Positions 16,374 to 25,798 of a stretch of DNA of 33,935 bases are shown one piece after another; within the stretch, counting starts at the first letter, position 1, and every line of letters begins with the position of its first letter. The notes beneath the pieces are model-generated. The model was not told the origin of the DNA. It saw nothing but the letters and a program-made list of their open reading frames with translations, and made no database searches. Location: the NCBI GenBank assembly GCA_964568795.1, contig CAZMRQ010000010.1, forward strand, positions 1 to 33,935, given 5' to 3'. Source of the stretch: CAZMRQ01 sp964568795 (GTDB lineage: Bacteria > Pseudomonadota > Gammaproteobacteria > Comchoanobacterales > Comchoanobacteraceae). The translations under genes were made by a program, and so were the position numbers.

Positions 16374-17710
16374 ATCAAGAGGCAATAAAACTATACCAAA
16401 TTTCCGAATTAAATAGGCTCGTCAAAAGATGCTTGCAATATGAGTTCGGCCAAGTTTATGTTGTTGGGGAGATATCTAATCTCACTGTTGCCCGATCAGG
16501 TCATGCCTATTTTAGCCTTAAAGATGCAGATGCCCAAGTCACCTGTGCTCTGTTTAGCCGACAGGCTTGTCCTTTTGAACTTGAAGACGGTCAGATGGTC
16601 AAAGCCCAAGCTACAGTTGGGCTGTACGAAGCACGTGGCCAATATCAACTCATTGTCCAAAAAATAGAACCATACGGGCAAGGTCAATTGCGCAAAGCAT
16701 ACGAAGCACTGAAAAAAGAATTACACAGTGCTGGACTTTTTGATACAAAGCATAAAAATAAGTGCCCTGATATTCCCTCAACTATAGGCATCATCACTTC
16801 CCCACAAGCTGCCGCACTCGCAGATGTTGAAAAAGTTCTGCTCGAAAGATTTCCTTATGCACACCGTATACTCTATCCAGCTCAGGTTCAAGGGTCTGGT
16901 GCTGCAGAAACCATCAACAAAGCACTGAGAAATGCTATTGACGATAATCGCGCAGATGTGCTTTTGCTAGTCAGAGGCGGAGGGTCTCTTGAGGACCTGT
17001 GGGAATTTAATGATAAACAACTGGCCTATAGCATTGCTGCATGCCCCATACCACTCATTACTGGAGTTGGGCACGAGACAGACACCACAATCGTCGATTT
17101 TGTTGCTGATCATGCCGCACCCACACCTTCAGCAGCAGCTATCTATGCAACCCCCCACCAAAATGATCTAGCTAAACAGCTTAAGCATCAACAACAGCTG
17201 ATTCAAAAGGGCCTAAGACAGTCCTGGCAAGAAGGTCATTGGCATCTTGATCAACTGAAAAGACGTTACCTAAGCCCACAACGGCATATACAAAGGCAGC
17301 ACGATCTAATACAGCAATGGCAGCAACGCATATGGCAATACAGCCGATATAAGGTCATGCATAGAGAAAGCCAGCTTAGTTTACTCACACAATTACTGCA
17401 GCGAACTCAGCCACACAAACGTCATGAACAGCAGCAAGACGCTTTAAACACACTCAAAAAACATCTCATCCAAACTACATCAGAGAAGCTAGGGCACCTC
17501 AATCACACGCATCAACAACTCAGTCAACAGCTACAACTTCTCAACCCACTCCATGTACTTGCACGTGGTTATGCAGTCATTACAGATGAGGGCGGCAGGC
17601 TGATAAATGGCACTGAACACGCTATTCTCAATAAAACTGTACACATTCAGTGGGGTCAACAACGCGCTACTGCATTGATCACCCATGTTGAACAAGACAC
17701 ATGCTCATAA
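16361..17710 (+). CDS. xseA: Exodeoxyribonuclease VII large subunit
   Basis: Large subunit of the single-strand-specific exonuclease VII. 449 residues, close to the E. coli length of 456. The N-terminal OB fold is seen as VYVVGEISNLTVARSGHAYFSLKD, the catalytic domain as RGGGSLEDLWEFND, GVGHETDTTIVDFVAD and AAPTPSAAA. It is followed by a long Gln/His-rich coiled-coil region (about residues 275-400) and a short C-terminal segment LARGYAVITDEGG. The start lies inside spmB. The small subunit gene xseB is not in this window. Confidence 0.96.
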   Translation: MSFLNQEAIKLYQISELNRLVKRCLQYEFGQVYVVGEISNLTVARSGHAYFSLKDADAQVTCALFSRQACPFELEDGQMVKAQATVGLYEARGQYQLIVQKIEPYGQGQLRKAYEALKKELHSAGLFDTKHKNKCPDIPSTIGIITSPQAAALADVEKVLLERFPYAHRILYPAQVQGSGAAETINKALRNAIDDNRADVLLLVRGGGSLEDLWEFNDKQLAYSIAACPIPLITGVGHETDTTIVDFVADHAAPTPSAAAIYATPHQNDLAKQLKHQQQLIQKGLRQSWQEGHWHLDQLKRRYLSPQRHIQRQHDLIQQWQQRIWQYSRYKVMHRESQLSLLTQLLQRTQPHKRHEQQQDALNTLKKHLIQTTSEKLGHLNHTHQQLSQQLQLLNPLHVLARGYAVITDEGGRLINGTEHAILNKTVHIQWGQQRATALITHVEQDTCS

Positions 17711-17852
17711 ACTTTGTCTCATCTTGCATTCATAAAAAAAAGCACCTGCGTCCAAATCCTGTGAATACCGACTTTCTCCACCGAATGAAAAACCACATGC
17801 ATGATAGAATCATTTTTTCAAAACAGAAAAATGAAACCTGGCATCATCGCCG

Positions 17853-20396
17853 CTAATAATAATCTCCATCTGAATCTGAATCTTCATACCTAGGAACAGG
17901 TGAGGTAACTCTTCTCTCAGGTTTAGAGGCCTGAACAGAAGCAGGCCTGTTCTTTCCCTGAGACAAGGCTGCTGCCGTGCATGGCTGCACATATTGTTGG
18001 CCTTTAGCTTCACACTGAAAGATGCTGCCACTTAATAAGAAATGAAAAACACTTTGAGCGGCCCCTATGATAGAACCCACGATGTTTACAGTTGCTTCAG
18101 GCGCTTTTCGCTCTCGTAATTCCTGTATTTTATTAATCACATAGAACTGTGGACTACCGTGAAACTCACTCAAGTCGAAGTGAGATAGTCCAGCACCAAT
18201 TCCCGGATACCCCCACTCCCACTCTTCTTCAGCCCGCCCCTGACTCTGATTTTTCTTTATTTGCTCGTTAAATCTAGCTTTAGAAAGAATTTCACCGATA
18301 TCTCGTTCTGACTTATCTAACTGGGAAAATCCTTTGATCAAACCATCATAGAGAGCAGACACATCACCAGAATAAAATCTAGGCTCCTGAAGAATCCTGA
18401 TGCGCTCATCGTCTGAGATTCTAGCAAATAATGCAGCAAATGCATCACAGCCTCTATGTTCCCACTGCATATCTACAAGGACGTCTCCTTTCACCAGGGC
18501 ATAAGCCCGAAAGGCCATATTATCTCTATTGCTTTTCATCAGCATACCAATATCAGCATCATTAATTAAAGGGCATTTTTCTCCAATTTCACCACCATTA
18601 CCCGATAGGATCAACTCCTTTGCACATTTCAGTTGGGTTAATCTATTTTCAACGTTACCCTCATCAGAGTAATGTGAATATGAAAGCGCCCTATTTTTCT
18701 GAAAAAAACCTGCTTCTGTATAATTCAAGGCACATATCGAGTTAAAAAGGGCCAAATTCTCCAACATCAATGCATGCTCTGCATCTTCTGCTTGAGTATC
18801 TGTCGATACTTTCAGCCGATACTTCCTATATTCATCTGGTGTCAAAAAACCACATCCAAATTCATAAGTATTTTCTTCATACTCTTGCCCATGCCGAGCT
18901 TCATACTCTTGCTCATGCCGAGCTTTAGACAGATCAGCCTTTCTCTTCAAATAACATTTTCTCTTCAAATCACTCATGTCATCCGATAAATATTGCCAAG
19001 AGTAGCTGTATTCTTTTGTAAGTTCACTTACAAGACCCCCCTCAAAACCACCGTGTATAGCCAGTTTAAAAAATAGCTCGCAACCTTTCATACTCTGTAA
19101 TGAGGCCCCCCCCTCACGAACATGCATACAAAAATCATTGAGACTATTTTTTGAAAAGACATCCTTCACTGCACTAGACAAAGATAAAATTTCAGCCAGA
19201 GGTCTCAAATAATTAATATCAGAGGCTTCAAAACTATCTGATTGACTCAACTTTGATAATGAAGATTTTACATACCCGTAATGCACGAGTGTCTCTGTAT
19301 AGATACCAAAGTCACTGATAGATTCGTTTTCCTTAAAGAAGCGTGATAGTTTGTTCCGCACATCTTTAGAAAGGCTTATGCGACAACACAGCCCCCAAAG
19401 ACGTAAGCTAACATCCTTGAAGCTATCAAAAAATCGAACTATGAAAGACCGATTAGCAAAAGCTTCTCGCTTTCTAAAATTAGCTATGCGTTCTAGAGAA
19501 AACTTTATTATAGTTTCCTTTTGTGGGTCAGACATTCCGCCATCCTCGGATAGCGCATTCCGCAACCCCTCTTCTATTGTTTCATCACTTATCCCTCTCT
19601 TGAAACAGCATTGAAGAAACTCATCTAGATAACTACCACCATACTTAAAGGGTCGGCTCCATGTTAGGGCCATAGCCGAAAGTACAACGTTGCCCACGCA
19701 ATTCAGTGTAACCTTATCTATCTTATCTATCTTATCTATCAAAGAAAAAAACTCATAAGGGCTTAGTTTATACACATCATTGGCACCTAACCATCTCACT
19801 AATTCATCGTCACTTCTGATCTCACCAGTTAGAGCCGGGCGAGCAGATGCACTGCTACCGCTGACAAGAGGCCGTCTGGCATAACCAAAACCACTCTCAT
19901 TGCCTGATTTCATTTCTTCTAATGATGGACGAGAATCTCTTTCAACCTTCAATGCCTCAAGCTTCTCAATCTTCTCATCAATCCTAAAAGCTGATCTCGA
20001 TAACAGTTCAAAGGTGGACACACCTGTACATAGATTATCTAGCATTTCATCTAGATCATTTTGACTACTATCACCTATCAAAGTACAAAAATAGTCAAAA
20101 TCATACAACTCCGGATAGTTGGAAATATTGATCTGCAGCCTAGACTTGTCCGACGGTATTGCTTCATGAATAACGTCTAAGTCCTCTTTATCAAGAATAA
20201 TAGCAAAATCTAGACAAAGACACGCGAATGAATGCACATCAAAAAGTTCCCCCTCTTTCATGTAGCATCCATTTTCGACTATACCATTGTATACACTTTG
20301 CGGCAGAATATGTTGAAGAACAGCCTTTGGGTAAGAGGAACTTGCACGTTCTAATTCAGTAATAAAAAAAATGTTATCTCGATTTCTGTACGTCAT
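17853..20396 (-). CDS. Large protein of unknown function, 847 residues (MTYRNRDN family)
   Basis: Not recognised. Paralogue of the 779-residue protein at 21080-23419. Both start MTYRNRDN(I/V)FF and share blocks at matching places: near residue 332, LCCRISLSKDVRNKL versus LCRRMFLSQSVREEI; shortly after, TETLVHYGY versus TETLVYYGY; then GFLTPDEY versus GFLSPEEY. The protein is hydrophilic and predicted alpha-helical, with one hydrophobic stretch near residue 770 (IVGSIIGAAQSVFHFLLSG) and an acidic C-terminus (DSDSDGDYY). Internal repeats: DKI three times (9-bp repeats) and EARHxQEY twice (24-bp repeats). Upstream GGAG, 9 nt from the ATG, supports the start. A secreted effector role is possible but only inferred from size and novelty. 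Confidence 0.8.
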   Translation of the reverse strand: MTYRNRDNIFFITELERASSSYPKAVLQHILPQSVYNGIVENGCYMKEGELFDVHSFACLCLDFAIILDKEDLDVIHEAIPSDKSRLQINISNYPELYDFDYFCTLIGDSSQNDLDEMLDNLCTGVSTFELLSRSAFRIDEKIEKLEALKVERDSRPSLEEMKSGNESGFGYARRPLVSGSSASARPALTGEIRSDDELVRWLGANDVYKLSPYEFFSLIDKIDKIDKVTLNCVGNVVLSAMALTWSRPFKYGGSYLDEFLQCCFKRGISDETIEEGLRNALSEDGGMSDPQKETIIKFSLERIANFRKREAFANRSFIVRFFDSFKDVSLRLWGLCCRISLSKDVRNKLSRFFKENESISDFGIYTETLVHYGYVKSSLSKLSQSDSFEASDINYLRPLAEILSLSSAVKDVFSKNSLNDFCMHVREGGASLQSMKGCELFFKLAIHGGFEGGLVSELTKEYSYSWQYLSDDMSDLKRKCYLKRKADLSKARHEQEYEARHGQEYEENTYEFGCGFLTPDEYRKYRLKVSTDTQAEDAEHALMLENLALFNSICALNYTEAGFFQKNRALSYSHYSDEGNVENRLTQLKCAKELILSGNGGEIGEKCPLINDADIGMLMKSNRDNMAFRAYALVKGDVLVDMQWEHRGCDAFAALFARISDDERIRILQEPRFYSGDVSALYDGLIKGFSQLDKSERDIGEILSKARFNEQIKKNQSQGRAEEEWEWGYPGIGAGLSHFDLSEFHGSPQFYVINKIQELRERKAPEATVNIVGSIIGAAQSVFHFLLSGSIFQCEAKGQQYVQPCTAAALSQGKNRPASVQASKPERRVTSPVPRYEDSDSDGDYY
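18876..18923 (-). repeat. 24-bp tandem duplication inside the 847-residue gene
   Basis: Two adjacent 24-bp units (18876-18899 and 18900-18923) differ at one base; on the minus strand they encode ARHEQEYE and ARHGQEYE in frame. Confidence 0.9.
19714..19740 (-). repeat. 9-bp tandem repeat, three perfect copies
   Basis: ttatctatc occurs three times in tandem, in frame, encoding DKI DKI DKI within the 847-residue protein. A likely slippage site that keeps the frame. Confidence 0.9.
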
Positions 20397-20423
20397 TTTA
20401 AGGGTCTCCGACAGTTAAATTAA

Positions 20424-20451
20424 TTCTTACTGGTAGACTGTGTTTTGACAA
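20424..20451 (-). promoter_or_regulatory. Candidate promoter for the 847-residue gene
   Basis: On the minus strand TTGTCA (20451-20446) and TAAGAA (20429-20424) are 16 nt apart, with the start codon about 28 nt downstream. Confidence 0.35.
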
Positions 20452-20718
20452 CTCTATCTTTGATAATCCTCACTAGGAGTATATAGAAAGACAAAAAGCA
20501 TGAAATACCACAGAAAACTTATTGTTCTACCCTCAATATACAATAAATAATCCCCTATTGCAATGACTTACGGTTAATTAGGAAAAAATACAGGATTATG
20601 CTCCTAGAGGTGAAAAGAACCTGAGAGCTTTGATATTAATAGTGCTCTTCATGCATACAGGATCAATAAAATCGAAAGGAAGACGCCTCATAGCGTTAAT
20701 GGAAACATCAGGATTGTA

Positions 20719-20727
20719 TGGTATAAT
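20719..20727 (+). promoter_or_regulatory. Extended -10 promoter for the 126-residue gene
   Basis: TGGTATAAT is a perfect extended -10 element (TG-n-TATAAT), 23 nt before ATG 20751. No good -35 is needed or seen. Confidence 0.45.
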
Positions 20728-20750
20728 GAAAAATAATATAAAGATAAAAA

Positions 20751-21131
20751 ATGAATCATACAAACATACTCGATAACATATTTAAACACATAGACATAAT
20801 CAATGGATTGATTAGCAAACCACTGTCTTTGCCTGATCAAGAAATAGTCGAAATGAAGTGTGTGCTTATCCAACGTGCATTTTTGCTTGATCAAAAGAAC
20901 AAAGCGCGTCACAACAATAATAAAATAGTCAGGTGGCTCGATGAGCTAAAAAATGATATGACTGAGCCAAACAAAGAAACCAATAAACATTTTAAGAAAA
21001 TATATAAACTCACAACAGAGTTCTATCTCCCCAAACTCTGCCCAATAACATCTCTATTTTCAAAAAATCAACAACCCACTCACCAAGGAGAGGAACTGTC
21101 AGACCGCCCACTAGGAAAATTTGAGCCCTGA
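20751..21131 (+). CDS. Hypothetical protein, 126 residues
   Basis: Not recognised. Hydrophilic, Lys/Asn-rich, predicted helical (LDNIFKHIDIINGLISKPLS, then IQRAFLLDQKNKARHNNNKI), no signal peptide or membrane segment. The extended -10 upstream favours expression, but the ribosome-binding site is weak (AAAGATAAAAA). It lies between the two large MTYRNRDN paralogues, on the opposite strand, and its last 52 bp overlap the 3' end of the 779-residue gene. It could be a regulator or partner of the large proteins (inference from position only). It may also be spurious. Confidence 0.5.
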   Translation: MNHTNILDNIFKHIDIINGLISKPLSLPDQEIVEMKCVLIQRAFLLDQKNKARHNNNKIVRWLDELKNDMTEPNKETNKHFKKIYKLTTEFYLPKLCPITSLFSKNQQPTHQGEELSDRPLGKFEP

Positions 21132-23419
21132 GGGCTGAATTTATCTCTTTCTCTTACATAGCCTTTCTCTCGTGGGGGCATTATTGTGCTTGCTTTTGGG
21201 ATAAAAAATGATAGCCCCGCCTTAAATGGACCTAACTTAGGAATTCTAATAAAACCTTGCGCTATGTGCATGAAAGAACTCCAAAAACCAGGGGGTATTT
21301 TTTTCTCTGATTTCTCAGACTTACTTTGAATTTCTCTCTTCAATAGACTTTCGTCTCTTTTTGAAAACTTGCTCGTATCTAAATAAAAATCAGCATCTAG
21401 AGGCAATACCTTGATTAGTTTCAGAAGAACTTTTGCAATCGGAGTGCTGTCTTCAACTGTCACTTGCTCAGGCTTAAGGATAAAGAACTTCAGTTCCTCA
21501 TAGGCTTTCTCATCATATCCAACAGACTGCAGCAGATAAGCGACCTCATTAAGTTTTGTTTTTGATTCCCTAAATGCTTCTGCCAAATAAGCATGCATAT
21601 TATCTTTGCAATGAAAATATTGGTAAAATGCATCTTTATTTAATAGGATTTTACGCTGCTCATGCGTCAATGCTGCGAAAAAATGATAATCTGAATCGGC
21701 ATCCATCCTGTGTGCTCCTTCTAAGATTTTCCCTTGCAGAAGACAGTAGAAGCGAGTCACATCAGATTCCTTCATGTAATAATCACCGCTGTATTTTTCT
21801 AAAAGAGACAGCACCAAATTTTCATTTCCAAATAACATGGCATCTTCGATGTCTTCTCTTAATTTGCTTTCACGAGATGTTGGTATATTCTCATATTCCT
21901 CAGGCGATAAAAAACCCACACAACAGCCTGGATCATGATTATTTCTTTCAATATATTTCATATAGCTGGCATGTTTTAAAGAAACTAAATCCCGAGGCAA
22001 CTTAACCCAACAAGCGCTATTGACAAGATGCTCTATCAGAGCCTGATAAACTGGTGACCGACCATCGACCAATTTTAAAAATGGCATAAGATCTCTTACT
22101 AAATCCTTCTTATAACCGGCAAAATGAAGCAATACAAAAAGAAAATCAAAGTGATGTTCTTTAATTATAGCAATGGACATATTGTCTTTGACCTCAAGCA
22201 CAGTCAAAATCTCAGCAAGCTTTTTAAGACCCTTCAGATCGCTCAATAAAAGGTTACGCAAGCTATAAGTTAATGCAGAATATGGCAAGTATCCATAGTA
22301 AACTAGTGTCTCTGTCAATATACTGCACTCAGCTAGTCCTTTTTGTTGCCTGACAAACTGTGCAATCTCTTCACGCACACTTTGCGAAAGAAACATCCGC
22401 CGGCATAGTCCTAAAAGAGTCCCAATAAAATCTCCGATAGCATCCCCAATCTTTTTGATGAAACTGTGCTGATGAATCATTCTGCGTTGTCGCAGTATGG
22501 AGAAAATATCCCCTATGCCATCAGAGAGCATTGATTTCCAATTGCCTCCTAAAACTGGGACATCTTTTCTGTCATTGTCAAAATTGTCTCCTAAAGCCGG
22601 CCCATTTTCTCTATCATTGTCAAATTTAGAAAACAGGCCTTGGATTAATTCTTTTAGTTTACTATGAACGACGTCTGCAGTCAGATGATTCTCAATACAA
22701 AACTGATGAAACAAACGAGAAGTTTCTAGGCAATATTTATCTTGTATGACCGAGGTAAAAGTATATAAAGCAGATGAAACAGCCACAATTGTCTCTAAAG
22801 AAAAACGCATATGAAACTTAACTCTGTCTTGTTCTTTAATCTTAGAGTTCACAAAATCAAATACATCAGCCGGGGCTAGTTGTTTAATCTCATCAGACAA
22901 TTCCCCGCCATTTATGTATTGTTGAATGCCTGCCAGAATCCTTTCTTCAAAATTGTCAATGAGGGGGTTATCGTCTTCACTATCTGAGTCTTGATCATTG
23001 AGCAAGCCTTCATCCGTATTTTCTAGAAGAGTCCGTTTCTGGTCTATCATAAATTCATTGTATCTCTTCCCTGCATCATTATTGCACAACTTTGTATACA
23101 TACTCTGTCTAACACTATGATTATCCTGTTTGCTTATTATCTTTTGAAAATCACACATATCCAATATCTCTGGAAAAGACATGATCTCTTCAAAATCGGG
23201 TATTTCTTGATTTTCAAGTACGACTCCATACGTCGAACATTTTTCATACAATAGAGATATATGCGAATATTCACTTTTCTCAGTTGATGAAGAGCCCTCC
23301 TCTGACAAGAGATGACTCTGTTCCTCTTGAGGAAAAAACGAATGACGCACCTTGGGAGGTAAGACTAATTTGTGTATGCTATCGAGGAAAAAAACATTAT
23401 CTCTATTCCTATATGTCAT
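21080..23419 (-). CDS. Large protein of unknown function, 779 residues (MTYRNRDN family)
   Basis: Not recognised. Paralogue of the 847-residue protein, sharing the first ten residues and several internal blocks (LLGLCRRMFLSQSVREE near residue 332, LTETLVYYGYL, LKKLAEIL, GFLSPEEYENI). A later block, FFAALTHEQRKILL, corresponds to FAALFARISDDERIRIL of the relative. Hydrophilic and helical, with an acidic stretch DSDSEDD near residue 145 and a charged, Ser/Pro-rich C-terminus. GAGAGG 9 nt before the ATG supports the start. Its final 52 bp are overlapped by the convergent 126-residue gene. The shared N-terminal MTYRNRDN on otherwise divergent proteins suggests a short functional tag. Confidence 0.8.
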   Translation of the reverse strand: MTYRNRDNVFFLDSIHKLVLPPKVRHSFFPQEEQSHLLSEEGSSSTEKSEYSHISLLYEKCSTYGVVLENQEIPDFEEIMSFPEILDMCDFQKIISKQDNHSVRQSMYTKLCNNDAGKRYNEFMIDQKRTLLENTDEGLLNDQDSDSEDDNPLIDNFEERILAGIQQYINGGELSDEIKQLAPADVFDFVNSKIKEQDRVKFHMRFSLETIVAVSSALYTFTSVIQDKYCLETSRLFHQFCIENHLTADVVHSKLKELIQGLFSKFDNDRENGPALGDNFDNDRKDVPVLGGNWKSMLSDGIGDIFSILRQRRMIHQHSFIKKIGDAIGDFIGTLLGLCRRMFLSQSVREEIAQFVRQQKGLAECSILTETLVYYGYLPYSALTYSLRNLLLSDLKGLKKLAEILTVLEVKDNMSIAIIKEHHFDFLFVLLHFAGYKKDLVRDLMPFLKLVDGRSPVYQALIEHLVNSACWVKLPRDLVSLKHASYMKYIERNNHDPGCCVGFLSPEEYENIPTSRESKLREDIEDAMLFGNENLVLSLLEKYSGDYYMKESDVTRFYCLLQGKILEGAHRMDADSDYHFFAALTHEQRKILLNKDAFYQYFHCKDNMHAYLAEAFRESKTKLNEVAYLLQSVGYDEKAYEELKFFILKPEQVTVEDSTPIAKVLLKLIKVLPLDADFYLDTSKFSKRDESLLKREIQSKSEKSEKKIPPGFWSSFMHIAQGFIRIPKLGPFKAGLSFFIPKASTIMPPREKGYVRERDKFSPQGSNFPSGRSDSSSPW

Positions 23420-23530
23420 GCTATAAAACCTCTCTATAAATGTCTTAATATGTACTCAAGATAACCCTGCAAGGATAGACCCACTCTACTCATGCGAGCC
23501 CACTCATGATATACAAACATTGCCGCATTA

Positions 23531-25180
23531 TCAATTTCTTTCGATGTTATTCATAATAAAATCTCTTTCGTATACCCAGGCTTGCTGCTTTCCCTGCTCA
23601 GAAAACCCATGCCCTTGCCCATCAATGACATATTGAGATAACTGTGCTGGGTTTAGTGAGGACAGCCAGCCACTCATCGTCTCTATAGGCACTATACGGT
23701 CATCGGAGCCATGGATATGACAAACAGGGACATTGGGACTGAATCGATCTCTTGTCCCAATTAGCTTCTGAGTGTAGCCCCTTTCAAACGAGTCTTCTAT
23801 CGCTAATAAAGCACCTACATCCACCACCGGATAATACAAAATTAATCCTGCCAATGGTATTTGTGCAGCAATGGCACAAGCACTGAAACCAGAGGCCGAA
23901 CGGCCCATCACAAACCCTTTACCAGGAATAAGAAGACGCAGAGAAATACTATGCTTTATCACAGCAAGAACATCTGCAACATCTTGTTTTCCCCAATGAC
24001 CATACAGCTGCTGGCGGTGCGCAGTCCCCATCCCTGTTGATCCAGTAAAATTAATGACTAGAACTGTCATTCCCATAGCCAGATACGCATCAAACACCCC
24101 TCTCTGTGGACCTGCTTGACCCGTTGGCCCACCATGCAGCCAACAAATCCAAGGCTGTGGACCTTCCCCCCGCCTCACAACCCATGTCTGCACACACCCA
24201 TTTTTCTTTGGCAGCCACAACTGTCTTTCTGGCATGATTTCAGTATACTGGTGTGTGGATGCCATCACCTGACCTGCATTAGACACCTGTGTCACACTTT
24301 CTCCTTGAGGCCCCGAGCTCTTAATATAGAATGAATCTGAGTCATGGTATAACCGCAAACACTGAGTCCCTGGAATAGGCAGTTTGTGCCACCGGCCTTT
24401 CTTATCCCTCAGCACAAAGCGCGCAAGACCAGAATAATAGGTCACAGCACACCAAGTTCCTTGATTCCACAAATGAAAGATTTGATCTCGAGACCACTGT
24501 GCATCACCAATCTCTCCCGGACATGCAGCGAAAGTTGTTAACGACACCGACGGCAGATGATAGGTATAACATTGCCATTTTCCTGAGCTATCACCCAACA
24601 GCAAAAGATGCTCTGCATCTTGCCAAATCGGCTGCATCCAAGCTGCAGATGGAAGTGCACAAGTGACACTTTCCCCAGATAGCGGAATAAGACACACATC
24701 TGTCTGGTCCCATGGCATGGCATTTTCACCCCATGCAATATAAACCAAATCACCTGCAGGACTTACTCTGGGTGAGCCTAAACCATAAGCCGTGGCAAGC
24801 ACCGACAGCTGTCCATCTTGCTGTAGTAAAACCAGTTCGGCCATGTCAGATGTAGGCTGTGTTCTAACTAAAACCCAGCCTGCACGCTCGACCCAATAAC
24901 AGCCGTCTCCATATACTGCCCCTTGCCCACTTAACAAATGCTCCCAGCCTTCATGCCACACCCATAGATCCTGTGTGGCCTGATCAACACACAAGCATCG
25001 ATCAGAAGCAGGGTAGATGCCGCAATCCCCGTAACCATAAATCTCTGACCCTGGTTTGACAAACGGCGCCTTATGGAGCTTTCCATCTACATACAATCCA
25101 TCATCTGCCCAGCCATTCCATCGATCATGCTGATACCCTAGCCATAGATAACCCATGTGATCATTAGTATTCATAGTCAT
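23531..25180 (-). CDS. S9 family (prolyl oligopeptidase-type) peptidase
   Basis: 549 residues. The N-terminal part (about 1-320) has repeated Trp/Gly-rich strands consistent with a beta-propeller; the C-terminal alpha/beta hydrolase domain follows. Catalytic residues, approximate positions: Ser about 425 in MGRSASGFSA, Asp about 492 in IHGSDDRIVP and His about 525 in GQGHGFSE. LHGGPTGQAGPQ is the oxyanion region and TGSTGMGTAHRQQLYGHWG a typical S9 block. No signal peptide, so probably a cytoplasmic oligopeptidase. The start is uncertain: no good ribosome-binding site precedes the ATG at 25180 or the in-frame ATGs 2 and 8 codons later. It diverges from the gene at 25277. Confidence 0.9.
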   Translation of the reverse strand: MTMNTNDHMGYLWLGYQHDRWNGWADDGLYVDGKLHKAPFVKPGSEIYGYGDCGIYPASDRCLCVDQATQDLWVWHEGWEHLLSGQGAVYGDGCYWVERAGWVLVRTQPTSDMAELVLLQQDGQLSVLATAYGLGSPRVSPAGDLVYIAWGENAMPWDQTDVCLIPLSGESVTCALPSAAWMQPIWQDAEHLLLLGDSSGKWQCYTYHLPSVSLTTFAACPGEIGDAQWSRDQIFHLWNQGTWCAVTYYSGLARFVLRDKKGRWHKLPIPGTQCLRLYHDSDSFYIKSSGPQGESVTQVSNAGQVMASTHQYTEIMPERQLWLPKKNGCVQTWVVRRGEGPQPWICWLHGGPTGQAGPQRGVFDAYLAMGMTVLVINFTGSTGMGTAHRQQLYGHWGKQDVADVLAVIKHSISLRLLIPGKGFVMGRSASGFSACAIAAQIPLAGLILYYPVVDVGALLAIEDSFERGYTQKLIGTRDRFSPNVPVCHIHGSDDRIVPIETMSGWLSSLNPAQLSQYVIDGQGHGFSEQGKQQAWVYERDFIMNNIERN

Positions 25181-25276
25181 ATCATAACATCAGCAAAGAT
25201 TTGGTCAAATCGAAAATATATATTGGCAAAACAGCAAACAGGCAGTAAAATACAAACAGAGTTCAGGATAGCGCTT

Positions 25277-25798
25277 ATGTACACCTTCTTATTGCCATTG
25301 CTTCTTACAGTAGCAAATATTCACGCCATGCACTGGTTTGAAAGAAAACCTCTGCCTAAATATCAAAAAGTCAAGTCTGTCCCCACAACCCTGCTGCCTT
25401 TGCCCTGTCTGAGCTTTAATGAGCAAGTAAAAAATAACATGTTCTACTGCCCTAAGCCTGACGAGCTTTACCTTAAAGACAATATATGGCACACCAAAGA
25501 TGGCTGGAAAAGTTATGAGGTCTCATTTGCCACAGCAGTCACTAGCTTCTCTGGTGCTCAGTGGCAAGGGTACAATGTTGGACGAGTGATCTGCTTGTAC
25601 ACAGGGGAGCAACAAAATGATTTCCCTGTACAAATCACAATGAACTCATTAGTGCATGCCCCAACTAAGCCGGTGTGGCAGAATATCAAAGAAAACTATA
25701 ATTGTGTGTCGGTTTCTGGAAATGTCTGTGATTGCCCATTTAGCTACGTCAAGACAAAACATGAAGACATCGATGAGGTGATTAAACAGCTCAACTAA
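25277..25798 (+). CDS. Exported DUF3757-like protein, intact copy
   Basis: 173 residues from ATG 25277, preferred over an upstream ATG at 25157 because AGGA (25265-25268) lies 8 nt upstream and the frame then opens with a signal peptide (MYTFLLPLLLTVANIHA). The mature part begins a Cys-containing domain (MFYCPKPDELYL, WQGYNVGRVICLYTG, NCVSVSG, CDCPFSY) resembling small secreted DUF3757-type proteins of Legionella-like bacteria; this family call is tentative. The 3' 315 bp (from 25484) belong to the 766-bp repeat and recur at 28844-29158. It is convergent with the truncated copy of the pseudo-ATP-grasp gene, and originally would have faced the intact one. Confidence 0.75.
   Translation: MYTFLLPLLLTVANIHAMHWFERKPLPKYQKVKSVPTTLLPLPCLSFNEQVKNNMFYCPKPDELYLKDNIWHTKDGWKSYEVSFATAVTSFSGAQWQGYNVGRVICLYTGEQQNDFPVQITMNSLVHAPTKPVWQNIKENYNCVSVSGNVCDCPFSYVKTKHEDIDEVIKQLN

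Larger units (their letters stand above)
20397..20750. other. Intergenic region, 354 bp, between divergent genes
   Basis: No coding frame or RNA gene seen. It contains the candidate promoters listed separately for the 847-residue gene (minus, left side) and the 126-residue gene (plus, right side). The middle (about 20460-20690) shows nothing interpretable. Confidence 0.5.

Noticed and set aside
17711..17852. T-tract near 17740 as a terminator for the 847-residue gene
   Set aside because: A run of eight T on the minus strand is present, but no inverted repeat precedes it.
19714..19740. Short tandem repeats considered as a CRISPR-like or regulatory array
   Set aside because: They are in-frame 9-bp coding repeats without spacers; the same holds for the 21-bp and 24-bp repeats.
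25157..25276. N-terminal extension of the DUF3757-like protein
   Set aside because: The upstream ATG lies inside the S9 peptidase gene; the internal ATG at 25277 has a ribosome site and opens with a signal peptide.
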